Positions 9,387-18,586 of a stretch of 64,000 nucleotides of DNA are shown piece by piece (within the stretch, counting starts at the first letter, position 1; every line of letters begins with the position of its first letter). The translations under genes and the position numbers were made by a program. The notes below the pieces were generated by a model. That model was not told where the DNA came from, ran no database searches, and was given only the letters and a program-made list of their open reading frames with translations. The stretch lies in assembly GCA_018242525.1 (NCBI GenBank), contig JAFEBS010000024.1, forward strand, positions 1 through 64,000, in the 5' to 3' direction. Source of the DNA: Planctomycetota bacterium. Lineage in GTDB: Bacteria; Planctomycetota; Planctomycetia; Planctomycetales; Planctomycetaceae.

Positions 9387-10238
9387 ATGCACCGCAAGCA
9401 TTGTCCAGGGCTGCTCTGCCGAAATACGATCACCAATTCTGTGCTGCTGGGAACACTGCTTGCCGCCTTGACGCTGTCCGCGGAAGACGAATCGCCCTCC
9501 AAAGTGTCTGAATCGTTGATCGAGGCGACCAGGCACGCCGCAACTTTGGACGTGACCCTGGCCGAACCGAAAGAAGGAGTCACGTTGAAACTTTCGGAAC
9601 GGGCGTTGTTAACGTTTGGAGATCCAGCGCGGGACAACGAAGCGGGAACGTTGTGGACCTGGAGCAGCGGCGGACGGCCGACGGCGATGATGGAACTGTA
9701 TCGGCCGACCGGTGAGGAAAGAATCTGGGTCCATGCAATCTCCATGACCTCACCCAGGCTGGCACGCATGACCCACAAGTCCGGCGCAAAGTGGACACCG
9801 CGGCAGAGCGACTTCTCGCCTCAACTCCTGTCGGGCGAAGTCACCGTCAGCGATACGCCCGTTCAGCGACTGCGTCAGATGAAGGAGCAGGTGAGACGAT
9901 TCGCCGCGCACCAGTTTTGGGATCCGAATAATTCCCGATTCGAACTGCGACTACTGGCACAACCAGTCCTGCGTTATGTCGACGCGGACAACAACGTGCT
10001 CGACGGTACCCTGTTTGTCTTTGCACACGGAACCAATCCCGAGATCGCACTGTTCCTGGAAGCCATCGGTCCGGATGCCGCCCGCGCGAAATGGCACTAT
10101 GCTTTCGCCCGCACGGGGAGCGCCGAGTTTCATGTCGAACTGGATGGCAAGGAAGTCTGGCACCGCGATCGGGCCGTTCGTGTGACGGGAGCTCCCGTGG
10201 ATACCTACTGGCTGTTTACCACTCGACGTGACGAATAA
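9387..10238 (+). CDS. Secreted protein of unknown function
   Basis: Protein of 283 aa not assigned to a known family. The N-terminus is a signal peptide with hydrophobic stretch SVLLGTLLAALTLSAED. The mature part is rich in beta-type sequence with WSSGGRPTAMMELYRP in the first half and LFVFAHGTNPEIALFLEAIG towards the C-terminus, ending in a likely strand-rich segment with VDTYWLFTTRR. ATG 9387 has GGAGG seven bases upstream, so start and translation look sound. No cysteine or histidine cluster suggests a catalytic site. Probably envelope-associated; role unknown. Confidence 0.75.
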   Translation: MHRKHCPGLLCRNTITNSVLLGTLLAALTLSAEDESPSKVSESLIEATRHAATLDVTLAEPKEGVTLKLSERALLTFGDPARDNEAGTLWTWSSGGRPTAMMELYRPTGEERIWVHAISMTSPRLARMTHKSGAKWTPRQSDFSPQLLSGEVTVSDTPVQRLRQMKEQVRRFAAHQFWDPNNSRFELRLLAQPVLRYVDADNNVLDGTLFVFAHGTNPEIALFLEAIGPDAARAKWHYAFARTGSAEFHVELDGKEVWHRDRAVRVTGAPVDTYWLFTTRRDE

Positions 10239-10353
10239 CCCTGTCACAACTCGGGTTTTACGCGAATCGTGGCATTCCCAACTCGACCTGAGGTTGTGAT
10301 CTCGATTAGACTCACACTGTTCGCTGCCCTCAGATTCGGATTCGCGTTTGGGA

Positions 10354-11583
10354 ATGACTTTGCAAATGACCGTCGAAAAATCTCTGGATGCCAAGCTGCG
10401 CTCGATCCACGCCGATCCGAGTGGGTCACGCGACTTCATCATTGCCGACGCCAAGGATGCGGACATGGCGTTCGGCATGTCCGCGCCCGGTATGACTCGA
10501 GTCGGTGGATCCCCCGAGGAACATCCGGGGGAACTGCGTTTCAAGACGCTGGCCGAATACCGCGACCAGATCCGGCAGGTGATTCAGCAGGGAATCGTCG
10601 ACATCGTGCTGATGTCGGCCAGCACGTGTGATCAACTGGCAGTCCAGGAACGCCTGTTTGAAAACACTCGCATCACTCCGGCCGCCCGGGCCAATGACGC
10701 GACCGATGTTCATCTGCCTCGCGGCGGTCGGGTTCACGCGGAACCGGCGCGGCCGTTCCGCACGGCGCACATTGACCATATGCAATGCGGTCACCTCGAT
10801 TGTTCGACCGATGAACGACGGATCGGTGCCAACCTGGGTTTGTATTCGGTCACATTCAACAATGACCAGACGCGCGACATGGAAACGCTGCAGCGTTACA
10901 AGGAATTTCGCGAAGAGGCCGAGCAGAAGGGGTTTCGACACTTTCTGGAAGTGTTTGATCCGAATCGCCCGGAAGCTGTCTCGCCTGACAAGCTTCCCGG
11001 CTTCATCAACGATCTGATTGCCCGGACATTGGCCGGCGTTGCCCAGGCGGGGCGTCCCGTGTTTCTCAAGATCGTGTATCATGGCCCGCAGGCAATGGAA
11101 GAATTGGTGAAGTACGATCCGCACCTGATCGTCGGAGTGCTGGGTGGGGCGTCCGGGACCACGTTGGATGCATTCCAGTTGCTGCATCAATCGCAAAAGT
11201 ATGGCGGTCGCGCCGCGCTGTTCGGCCGCAAGATCAACAGCGCCGAAAACCAACTGGCCTTCATCGAGTTCCTGCGGTTGATCGCCGACGGAGTGATCGG
11301 CCCCGAGGAAGCGGTGCGTGCTTACCATTCCGTCCTGCAGAAACTGGGAGTCAAACCGCACCGGCCGCTGGATCAGGATCTGACCCTGCAGACCAATGTG
11401 ATGAGCTACGGCGGAAGCGGGACGACAATCAGCCTGCCACCCGCCGCGAAGCCCGCTGAAACCTCGGCGGCAACCCCGGTAACTTCCGCTCCCGCCGTGT
11501 CAGACTCGCCCAACTTCGCGAAAATGACGCCCGAAGAGCGGTTGCATTATCACCGCGAACGGCTCAGGAAGACGTTTGGTTGA
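10354..11583 (+). CDS. Class I aldolase-like TIM-barrel protein, function unknown
   Basis: Cytosolic protein of about 409 aa. The stretch DFIIADAKDADMAFG near the N-terminus and the sequence of strands VDIVLMSAST, LGLYSVTFNN, FRHFLEVFDP, PVFLKIVYHG, HLIVGVLGG and AALFGRKINSAENQ follow the alternating beta/alpha pattern of a TIM barrel of the DeoC/LacD/fructose-bisphosphate aldolase class I type. The Lys in FLKIVYHG is a possible Schiff-base residue. The C-terminal 50 residues are Ala/Pro-rich and end in a short charged helix (MTPEERLHYHRERLRKTFG). Starts at 10354 and 10366 (both ATG) are possible; TTG 10348 is less likely. The substrate is unknown. Confidence 0.6.
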   Translation: MTLQMTVEKSLDAKLRSIHADPSGSRDFIIADAKDADMAFGMSAPGMTRVGGSPEEHPGELRFKTLAEYRDQIRQVIQQGIVDIVLMSASTCDQLAVQERLFENTRITPAARANDATDVHLPRGGRVHAEPARPFRTAHIDHMQCGHLDCSTDERRIGANLGLYSVTFNNDQTRDMETLQRYKEFREEAEQKGFRHFLEVFDPNRPEAVSPDKLPGFINDLIARTLAGVAQAGRPVFLKIVYHGPQAMEELVKYDPHLIVGVLGGASGTTLDAFQLLHQSQKYGGRAALFGRKINSAENQLAFIEFLRLIADGVIGPEEAVRAYHSVLQKLGVKPHRPLDQDLTLQTNVMSYGGSGTTISLPPAAKPAETSAATPVTSAPAVSDSPNFAKMTPEERLHYHRERLRKTFG

Positions 11584-11614
11584 AGCGCCGGTGGGATGCA
11601 TTGCACGGGCATAA

Positions 11615-11696
11615 TGGCCGCTCGGGGACTTGAACCCCGACGCCTTGCGGCACAAGATCCTAAATCTTGCGTGTCTGCCAATTTCACCAAGCGGCC
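11615..11696 (-). tRNA. tRNA-Leu (anticodon UAG, reads CUA and related codons)
   Basis: Read on the minus strand the gene has acceptor arms GGCCGCT and AGCGGCC, the class II D-arm GTGAAATTGGCAGACACGC, the anticodon stem-loop CAAGA-TTTAGGA-TCTTG with TAG at the anticodon position, a short variable arm and the T-arm with GGTTCAAGTCC. The discriminator is A and the terminal CCA is not encoded. It sits between two convergent protein genes. Confidence 0.96.
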
Positions 11697-11745
11697 GGCG
11701 ACATGAGCGGGGAGTCTAATCGACCGCTCGCGTGTTTGCGAGGGA

Positions 11746-12243
11746 TTAGCGGACGAATTGGTCGACGTACTCGCGGCCGAGTCCGACCTTCTCGTAATGC
11801 GTACGGCACATTTCGATTTTCGTGAACACATCTTCGTAGCCGACTTGCCTGCCTTCGGCATCCACGTACACCATCGCGCCGTGGATGTTGAACAGCGTGA
11901 TCATTTCGGGGGCGTCCCCGGAAAAATCGTCGACGACCAGCGTATGGATTTCCCCGGGGGGCTCGTAGACGAAACTTCCCTGATTCGCCACCCAATCGTG
12001 TTCCAGGTAACGCCACGCGCCACGAATGACGTAGCCCGTCACCCAGGACGGATGGATATGCCGCGACAAGACTCCGGACTTGCGGACTCGCAACAGGTTG
12101 CACCAGCTTCCCGTGACTGTGTTCAACAACAGCGGTCGAAACCAGACGTCCGGTGCCTGCGGCACCCAGACGCGTTCGTCATCGGGAATCGCCTGAACGG
12201 CAATTTCGGGTTGAATGCCGGGCAGTTGAGTGATCACGGGCAT
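11746..12243 (-). CDS. Cupin protein, 2,4'-dihydroxyacetophenone dioxygenase-like
   Basis: Small cytosolic cupin of 165 aa. The core VLSRHIHPSWVTGYVIRGAW with RYLEHDW and a later PPGEIHTLVV gives the two cupin motifs with His and Glu metal ligands. The pattern of WVPQAPDVWFRPLL before the cupin and ITLFNIHGAMVYVD after it resembles the 2,4'-dihydroxyacetophenone dioxygenase family, which cleaves a C-C bond using non-haem iron; whether this protein has that exact substrate is uncertain. It is 22 bases from the SDR gene upstream on the same strand, so the two probably form an operon for oxidation of a small organic compound. Confidence 0.82.
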   Translation of the reverse strand: MPVITQLPGIQPEIAVQAIPDDERVWVPQAPDVWFRPLLLNTVTGSWCNLLRVRKSGVLSRHIHPSWVTGYVIRGAWRYLEHDWVANQGSFVYEPPGEIHTLVVDDFSGDAPEMITLFNIHGAMVYVDAEGRQVGYEDVFTKIEMCRTHYEKVGLGREYVDQFVR

Positions 12244-12264
12244 GTCAGTAGGTCCATCAGAAAG

Positions 12265-12987
12265 TCAAGTTATCAGGTAACCGCCATCGATCGGCAACAC
12301 CACTCCGGTGATGAACCGTGCCGCGGGACTGGCCAGGAACTGCACTGGCCCCGCAATGTCGTCCGGTGTTCCCCACCGACCCAGGGGCGTTCGGGCGAGG
12401 ATTTGGGCCGAGCGGGTCGCGTCGTCCTGCAGGGATTGCGTCAGTGGCGTTGCAATCCAGCCCGGCGCGACCGCATTCACGCGGATCCCGTCCGCGGCAT
12501 AGGCGATCGCCAGTGACTTGGTCAACTGCGCGATCCCGCCTTTGCTGGCGCTGTAGGCCGGGACCAGTCCGCCGCCGAAGAAACTGAGCATCGATGCGGC
12601 GTTGACGATGCAGCCGCGTCGCGACTTCAGCCCCGCTCGTGCGGCCGCGCAGACGCGGTGAGTGCCGGTCAGATTGATGTCGATCACGTCGGCGAATACG
12701 TCCGGGGAATGCTCGTCGCCGCGGCGAATCACCCCGGCGCAATTGACCACGACATCCAGTTCTCCCAGCCCCGCCACGAATTCAGCCACGGCGGCACTGT
12801 CGCGAACATCAAGCGCGGCGACCGTAATCCCGGTCATTTCCGGTTGCTGGCGTGCGGCCTGAACTTCGGCCAGGGTCGCTCCGACCGCCGTCACGCGCGC
12901 CCCGTCGACAGCGAACGAACGAGCGATTGCGGCACCAATCCCACTGGTCCCACCCGTGACAAACACATGCCGAACATTCCCCGCCAT
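12265..12987 (-). CDS. SDR-family NAD(P)-dependent oxidoreductase
   Basis: Classical short-chain dehydrogenase of 240 aa. It shows the Rossmann signature TGGTSGIG at about residues 11-18, NCAGV in the middle, the active-site pair YSASK (Tyr145, Lys149) and the C-terminal GVVLPIDGGYLIT. The Ser of the catalytic triad lies in the INNAAS-like segment IVNAASM. ATG 12987 is preferred over the TTG at 12993 because GGGGGGAA precedes it by about seven bases. It is the first gene of a probable two-gene operon with the downstream cupin dioxygenase-like gene; substrate unknown. Confidence 0.92.
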   Translation of the reverse strand: MAGNVRHVFVTGGTSGIGAAIARSFAVDGARVTAVGATLAEVQAARQQPEMTGITVAALDVRDSAAVAEFVAGLGELDVVVNCAGVIRRGDEHSPDVFADVIDINLTGTHRVCAAARAGLKSRRGCIVNAASMLSFFGGGLVPAYSASKGGIAQLTKSLAIAYAADGIRVNAVAPGWIATPLTQSLQDDATRSAQILARTPLGRWGTPDDIAGPVQFLASPAARFITGVVLPIDGGYLIT

Positions 12988-13190
12988 TGGCAATTCCCCC
13001 CAACACGATCACAGACCGACGAAGTATGGCGTAAATTTCGTGGGTGGGATACTGCCAACGCATCGGAAATCGCTATCATGTTTGCGGGTGGCTCGTCGCG
13101 TTTACTTCAGGAATGTCCCAAGTCATCTGAATTGTTTGGCAAGGGTTTGTGTCGGAGTCTGAAAATCGGTTTCTGCAGGGGTTTGAGTTC

Positions 13191-15683
13191 ATGCGATTTG
13201 GCCACGGGCTTCGGATCCCATTTCCATTCCTCCTTTCGGTCCTGGCACTGATACTCTTCGCGGTCCGGGTCATTCACGCCGCTGAGCCGACTGTTGAAGA
13301 CCTGGAATTCTTCGAAAAACGGATTCGGCCGATCCTGGTGACCCATTGTTCGGAATGTCACAGTTCGGCGGGCAAAAAAGTTCAGGGGGGCTTGTTGCTC
13401 GATTCTCGCGACGGGTGGATGCGTGGCGGCGATTCGGGGGCCGTGATCGAGCCCGGAGATCCGGAAAAAAGTCTGCTCATCCTGGCAGTGCGGCAGACAG
13501 ACAAAGATCTGCGGATGCCCCCCAAACAGAAGCTGGCGGATTCTCAGATCGCCGACCTGGAAACGTGGGTCAAGAACGGCGCTGCGGATCCTCGTCGCGG
13601 TGAATCTGGCACCGCTGGCGAAGCGGGACACCGACCGAAGTACGGGATGTCGCTGGAGGAGGGACGCAGGTTCTGGTCATTTCAAGCCGTTCAGGACCCG
13701 GCTGTTCCGTCGGTCGTCGACACCACGTGGCCGCGCCAACCAATCGACAATTTCGTACTCGCACGCCTGGAAGCCGCGGCAGTGACACCGGCTCCGGTCG
13801 CGGATCGGCGCACCTTGTTAAGACGAGTCACCTTCGATCTGACAGGGTTGCCCCCCACGCCGGACGAAATGGACGCGTTCCTGGCCGATGAAAGTTCGAA
13901 GGCGTTCGAACGCGTCGTTGACCGATTGTTGGAATCACCGCGTTACGGGGAACGTTGGGGGCGTCACTGGCTGGATGTCGTCCGGTACGCCGACACATGC
14001 GGCAATGCTTCGGATTACCCCGTTCCGCAAGCGTATCGGTACCGCGACTGGGTCATCCGTGCCTTCAACCGCGATCTTCCTTATGACCAGTTTCTGCGAC
14101 AACAGATTGCTGGGGACCTGTTGCCAGCAGCCACTAACGCCGAGCGATTTGAACATGTCACAGCCACCGGGTATCTGGCGATCGCCCGTCGGTTTGGCGG
14201 CAGTCGCATGGGCGAACACCATCTGACAATTGAAGACACAATCGACAACGTGGGTCGCGCTCTGTTGGGCAGCAGCGTGTCCTGTGCCCGCTGTCACGAT
14301 CACAAGTTCGATCCGTTCACGATGAGTGACTATTACGGATTGTACGGCATCTTCGAAAGCACGCGTTACCCATTCCCCGGCGCGGAAGCGGATAAGAAAC
14401 AGGCCGATTTTGTCCCGCTGATGACACCGGCGGAAATTGACGCTTTCCTGGCACCCCATCGTGAACAAATTGCGATGTTGGATGCGGAAATCAAGACGCT
14501 GGAAGCCGCGGAATCGCAGATCCGCAACCTGCCCGAAAGTCCGGAGCGAGCCATGGCACTTGCGACGGCCGCGAAGGATCTGGTAGCAGCTCGCCAGAAG
14601 CGAACGACCGCGGTCGCCCAGGAACCCGTGATCAATAACGCCTACGCTGTGGCCGACGGAAAAGCAGCCAATACCAAACTGCAATTGCGTGGTGATCCGA
14701 AACGGCTGGGTGATGAAGTGCCCCGGCACTTCCCGGCCATCCTGGGTGGTCAGTCGTTGCCCGAAGATTCCACTGACAGCGGCCGGTTGCAGTTGGCGGA
14801 ATGGATCGCGGATGCCCGGAACCCGCTCACCGCACGCGTGATGGCGAATCGGATCTGGCAGTATCATTTTGGACGCGGGATTGTTTCGACCCCCAATGAT
14901 TTTGGCGTGCGCGGGCAACTTCCCTCGCATCCAGAACTGCTCGATTATCTTGCCAGCCGATTTGTCGAGCATGGCTGGTCCATCAAGAAAATGCACAAAC
15001 TGATCCTGTTGTCGAAATCCTGGCAACTGGCCAGCCTGCCGGATTCCAACGAAGCTGTCGCCGTCTTTGCAGAAAACACCCGGCTCGATCCGCACAATGA
15101 TCTTTTTTGGAAATTCAGCCGCTACCGGTTGGACGCGGAGTGTATTCGAGACACGCTGCTGTTTGTGTGCGGCGACCTCGACGAGGCGCAGACTCCAGCC
15201 GTGCATCCCTTTCCCCCCCAGCACACCTGGGGCTGGACCCAGCACAATCCCTTTGTCGCCAATTACGACACCCGGCGGCGCAGCGTCTATCTGATGCAGC
15301 AGCGTTTGAAGAAGAATCCGTTCCTGGCCCTGTTTGATGGAGCAGATCCCAGTTCCAGTACCGGAGTCCGCCTGCCCAGTACGACACCCCTGCAGGCGCT
15401 GTTCGTGATGAACGATCCGCTGGCCCATGCCGAATCCGTCAAATTCGCCACCCGCGTGATGTCACTGGGGACGGACGAAGCCTCACGAATCGCAGCCGCG
15501 CACCGACTTGCCTGGAACCGGGCGCCCTCCAGTGACGAACTGCAGGCCAGCACCGAGTTCCTGAATCAATATCGCAGCAGGCTCGTGGACCTGAAAACAC
15601 CCGCCGATCAAGTCGAAGTGAACGCCTGGTCCGCCCTGGCCCGGGCGCTGATGAGCAGCAATGAATTTGTGTTTGTGGATTGA
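13191..15683 (+). CDS. Secreted planctomycete cytochrome c-like protein (PSCyt1-DUF1549-DUF1553)
   Basis: Exported protein of 830 aa. A signal peptide ends near VIHAAEP. A c-type haem motif CSECH sits at residues 53-57 in the PSCyt1 domain, and a second, CARCH, lies in the DUF1549 domain (SCARCHDHKFDPFTMSDYYG). DUF1549 is marked by RRVTFDLTGLPPTPDEMDAF, and DUF1553 by NPLTARVMANRIWQYHFGRGIV and the C-terminal LARALMSSNEFVFVD. These proteins are largely specific to planctomycetes and relatives; no enzymatic activity is firmly established. ATG 13191 gives the signal peptide; the longer GTG 13149 adds a polar stretch. The next gene encodes a DUF1501 protein, the usual partner, 55 bases downstream. 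Confidence 0.93.
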   Translation: MRFGHGLRIPFPFLLSVLALILFAVRVIHAAEPTVEDLEFFEKRIRPILVTHCSECHSSAGKKVQGGLLLDSRDGWMRGGDSGAVIEPGDPEKSLLILAVRQTDKDLRMPPKQKLADSQIADLETWVKNGAADPRRGESGTAGEAGHRPKYGMSLEEGRRFWSFQAVQDPAVPSVVDTTWPRQPIDNFVLARLEAAAVTPAPVADRRTLLRRVTFDLTGLPPTPDEMDAFLADESSKAFERVVDRLLESPRYGERWGRHWLDVVRYADTCGNASDYPVPQAYRYRDWVIRAFNRDLPYDQFLRQQIAGDLLPAATNAERFEHVTATGYLAIARRFGGSRMGEHHLTIEDTIDNVGRALLGSSVSCARCHDHKFDPFTMSDYYGLYGIFESTRYPFPGAEADKKQADFVPLMTPAEIDAFLAPHREQIAMLDAEIKTLEAAESQIRNLPESPERAMALATAAKDLVAARQKRTTAVAQEPVINNAYAVADGKAANTKLQLRGDPKRLGDEVPRHFPAILGGQSLPEDSTDSGRLQLAEWIADARNPLTARVMANRIWQYHFGRGIVSTPNDFGVRGQLPSHPELLDYLASRFVEHGWSIKKMHKLILLSKSWQLASLPDSNEAVAVFAENTRLDPHNDLFWKFSRYRLDAECIRDTLLFVCGDLDEAQTPAVHPFPPQHTWGWTQHNPFVANYDTRRRSVYLMQQRLKKNPFLALFDGADPSSSTGVRLPSTTPLQALFVMNDPLAHAESVKFATRVMSLGTDEASRIAAAHRLAWNRAPSSDELQASTEFLNQYRSRLVDLKTPADQVEVNAWSALARALMSSNEFVFVD

Positions 15684-15738
15684 AGACTGTACCGGGCTGA
15701 GCAATTCGCGAATCAGACCGTCATGGAAAGTCGCCGTA

Positions 15739-17163
15739 ATGAAGTCGGACAATTGCCAATGTTCCCGCCGGTCGGTGGTTCAATCGCTGGTCGGCGGGTC
15801 GCTGTTGTTGCCGGGAATCATCTCCGAGTTACTCGGCGCTGACGATGCCGGATTGGACGGCAATCCACTCGCCCCAAAAGCCCCGCATTTCCCGCCGCGA
15901 GCTCAACGAATCATTTTCATGAACATGAGCGGAGGGACATCACACATTGATTCGTTCGACTACAAGCCGAAACTGTTCGAGGATCACAACAAGTCGTACC
16001 AGGTTCCCGCCAGGATGCTGGAGGCGTTCGCCCTGAACAATCGCGTCGTCGAGAAGTATTTCAAACGACCGGACTGGGAGTTCAAGCAGCGAGGTGAGTC
16101 TGGATTGTGGATCAGCAATCTGTTCCCACACATCGCCGAATGTGCCGACGATCTGTGCCTGATCCGATCGATGCGCAACGACCACGCGGACCACTTCCAG
16201 GCGACCCTGGGGATTCACACGGGGTCGGTGACCTTTGCTCGCCCCAGCATCGGGTCCTGGATCAGCCACGGGTTGGGGACCATCAATCAGAATCTGCCGT
16301 CCTTCATCGTGCTGGCACCATTGACCCCTTACGCCGGGGGGCAAGTCTGGGCGTCCGACTTCCTGCCCGGCTGCCACCAGGGGACACCGGTGGCGCCCGG
16401 TGCCGAGCCGATCGCGAACATCCGGAGGCGTCAGTCGGACCAGTCCCTGCAGGAACTGGAACTCGGATTGACGCAGGCATTCAATCGTCGGCACCTGGCG
16501 CAGCGAACCGGGGATGCGAACCTGACCGCTCGAATCAAGTCTTTCGAGACGGCGTTTGGCATGCAGTCGGCGGCCCCGGAGGCATTCGACCTGACGCACG
16601 AGACCGATGCCACTTTGGAACTTTACGGTCTGCCGCGCGGAAGTACGCAGGGCTTTGCCTGGCAATGCCTGATGGCCCGCCGGTTGGCGGAGCGGGGAGT
16701 CCGGTTTATCGAATTGATCGACACCGGTGCTTCCAACAACTGGGATGCTCATGGCGACATGGCCACGCATGGCCCCCTCGCTAAAAACGTCGATCAGCCG
16801 ATTGCCGGCCTGCTGAAGGATTTGAAGTCCCGCGGGATGCTGGATGACACGCTGGTCGTCTGGACGACGGAATTCGGTCGCACGCCGTTCAATACCGGAA
16901 AAGATGCAAAAGGCCGCGAGCATCATGCCGAGGCATTTACTTCGTGGATCGCAGGTGGCGGCGTCAAGGCGGGCTTCAGTTACGGGGAAAGTGACGACCA
17001 CGGCTGTGCGGTGGCCGCCGACGAAGTCCACATTCACGATTTTCACGCGACACTGTTGCATCTGATGGGACTGGATCACGAACGTCTGACCTATCGTCAC
17101 GCGGGCCGGGATTTCCGCCTGACGGACGTGGCAGGAACGGTCGTTCACGAGATCCTCGCCTGA
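15739..17163 (+). CDS. DUF1501 protein with twin-arginine signal
   Basis: Protein of 474 aa in the DUF1501 family, which belongs to the alkaline-phosphatase/sulfatase-like fold. The N-terminus CSRRSVVQSLVGGSLLLPG is a Tat-type signal. Family motifs: IIFMNMSGGTSHIDSFDYKP, LCLIRSMRNDHADHFQAT, FIELIDTGASNNWDAHGDM, and TLVVWTTEFGRTPFNTGKDA with RDFRL near the end. ATG 15739 is chosen because the Tat motif follows directly; the open frame reaches back to ATG 15661 but overlaps the upstream gene. DUF1501 genes usually follow DUF1549/1553 genes in planctomycetes, as here, and the pair presumably works together in the periplasm. Substrate unknown. Confidence 0.92.
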   Translation: MKSDNCQCSRRSVVQSLVGGSLLLPGIISELLGADDAGLDGNPLAPKAPHFPPRAQRIIFMNMSGGTSHIDSFDYKPKLFEDHNKSYQVPARMLEAFALNNRVVEKYFKRPDWEFKQRGESGLWISNLFPHIAECADDLCLIRSMRNDHADHFQATLGIHTGSVTFARPSIGSWISHGLGTINQNLPSFIVLAPLTPYAGGQVWASDFLPGCHQGTPVAPGAEPIANIRRRQSDQSLQELELGLTQAFNRRHLAQRTGDANLTARIKSFETAFGMQSAAPEAFDLTHETDATLELYGLPRGSTQGFAWQCLMARRLAERGVRFIELIDTGASNNWDAHGDMATHGPLAKNVDQPIAGLLKDLKSRGMLDDTLVVWTTEFGRTPFNTGKDAKGREHHAEAFTSWIAGGGVKAGFSYGESDDHGCAVAADEVHIHDFHATLLHLMGLDHERLTYRHAGRDFRLTDVAGTVVHEILA

Positions 17164-17222
17164 TCTTTCGCAGACACTTCATGCATTGCGGGATAACTGT
17201 TCGTCGACTTGAGGAAGATGCC

Positions 17223-18536
17223 ATGAACATGCTGGTCCAATCGTCATTCACCACAATCGGCGCAGCGATGCTGCTGACGTGTGCCTGCCATGCAGCCGAG
17301 GACAAATTCGAGTTTCGAGTCGAATCGAATCTGACGGCGGGTGTCGCGAAGGTCGATATCACGCCACCACCGGATACCCCGGTGGTGGGACACGTCCGGC
17401 CGACCAGCGGCGTGCGTGATCCCATTCGAGCAGGTGTTCTATTGTTGGCCAACGAACAAACTCGAGCCGCCATAGTGACGCTGGATCTCATCAACTCGCC
17501 CACCGAGATGGTGGCCGCGATCCGGGACGTGGTCGCGGACAAGGCTCAGACGCCGCGCGAGAATATCCTGGTGGCAACGTCGCACAATCATTCCGGGCCG
17601 GGTTGGAGCAACGAATCTGACTGGGGACGCTCGATGCTCAAGCGCGTGGCCAGTGCTGCCACGGAAGCGGCCGGCAACATGCGGCCCGTCTCGATCGGCT
17701 ACGGGGAAGACCAGATCGATTTCAACATCAACCGTCGCAAGGTCATCAACGGCCGGGCGGTTGTCCGCTTGAATCCGGACGGTCCCTGCGATCATCGCGT
17801 CAAAGTGTTGCGGTTCGATGACGGCCGCTCGCTGGAACCGATGAGCGTTCTGATGCATGCCGTCTGTCACCCGTGCGTCTTCACGTGGGGCGACAAGTTG
17901 ACTCCGCCGTATCCCAACGGGTTTCCCAAGATCAGCGCAGACTTCCCCGGCGAAGCGCAGTCGTTTGTCGAATCCGTCTATGGGCCGGGCACCAGAGCGA
18001 TGTTTTTGCAGGGCTGCGCCGGCGACATTCGTCCCAACCTGCCTGGAGTTCCCTATCGGTGCGGCAATGAAGCCGACATCAAATGGACCGGCCGCAGCCT
18101 GGGATGTGCCGTGGTTCGGGCGGCAGACCGCAGCCTGGTGCGCGAAGAACTGGCCAGGCGCAAAACAATCTATCCGCTGAAGTGTGCATCGAGCGTCATT
18201 GATCTGCCGGGCAAGAAGGAAAAGCAGGCGTGCGAAATGCAGGCCCTGCGCGTCGGGGATTTTCTGTTCCTGACAATTCCCGGAGAACCGATGGTCGAAT
18301 ATGGGTTCCAGATTGAACAGGCCATTGCCGATCGGGCGATTCCAATCGTCGTCGGCTACGCCAATGGCAGCCTGGGATATATCTGTACCGCGGAATCGCA
18401 CCAGTACGGTGGGTACGAACCGAACATGTCCCCGCTGTTGCCTGAGGCGGAGCCATTGATCCTGGACGAACTGGGGCGCCTGGCCGACAAGGTCCTGGCA
18501 GATGTGTTCGAATCGTTCAAACCGCAAACGAAGTAA
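17223..18536 (+). CDS. Secreted neutral/alkaline ceramidase-like protein
   Basis: Protein of 437 aa with a signal peptide (hydrophobic run to CACHAAED) and the N-terminal domain of neutral/alkaline non-lysosomal ceramidases: AGVAKVDITPP, IVTLDLINSP, LVATSHNHSGPGW (the His-rich zinc site), LMHAVCHPCVF, and AMFLQGCAGDIRPN. Full ceramidases are about 650-700 aa; only the N-terminal catalytic-type domain is present, which is usual for planctomycete members annotated this way, and true amidase activity on ceramide is unproven. GAGGAAG stands just before ATG 17223. It is followed by an M81 peptidase-like gene and a VanX-like gene on the same strand with short gaps, suggesting an operon. Confidence 0.85.
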   Translation: MNMLVQSSFTTIGAAMLLTCACHAAEDKFEFRVESNLTAGVAKVDITPPPDTPVVGHVRPTSGVRDPIRAGVLLLANEQTRAAIVTLDLINSPTEMVAAIRDVVADKAQTPRENILVATSHNHSGPGWSNESDWGRSMLKRVASAATEAAGNMRPVSIGYGEDQIDFNINRRKVINGRAVVRLNPDGPCDHRVKVLRFDDGRSLEPMSVLMHAVCHPCVFTWGDKLTPPYPNGFPKISADFPGEAQSFVESVYGPGTRAMFLQGCAGDIRPNLPGVPYRCGNEADIKWTGRSLGCAVVRAADRSLVREELARRKTIYPLKCASSVIDLPGKKEKQACEMQALRVGDFLFLTIPGEPMVEYGFQIEQAIADRAIPIVVGYANGSLGYICTAESHQYGGYEPNMSPLLPEAEPLILDELGRLADKVLADVFESFKPQTK

Positions 18537-18586
18537 CGTGGCCTGCACCGAAGTCTGCAAGTGTTTCATCTGCCCTGGAGAGCTTG

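Noticed and set aside
13076..13190. Upstream GTG start (13149) of the DUF1549/1553 gene
   Set aside because: It adds polar residues in front of a normal signal peptide that begins at ATG 13191.
13935..15428. Minus-strand open frame of 497 codons
   Set aside because: Antisense to the DUF1549/1553 gene at 13191-15683, with no recognisable motif.
15940..17148. Minus-strand open frame of 402 codons
   Set aside because: Antisense to the DUF1501 gene, which has clear motifs on the plus strand.
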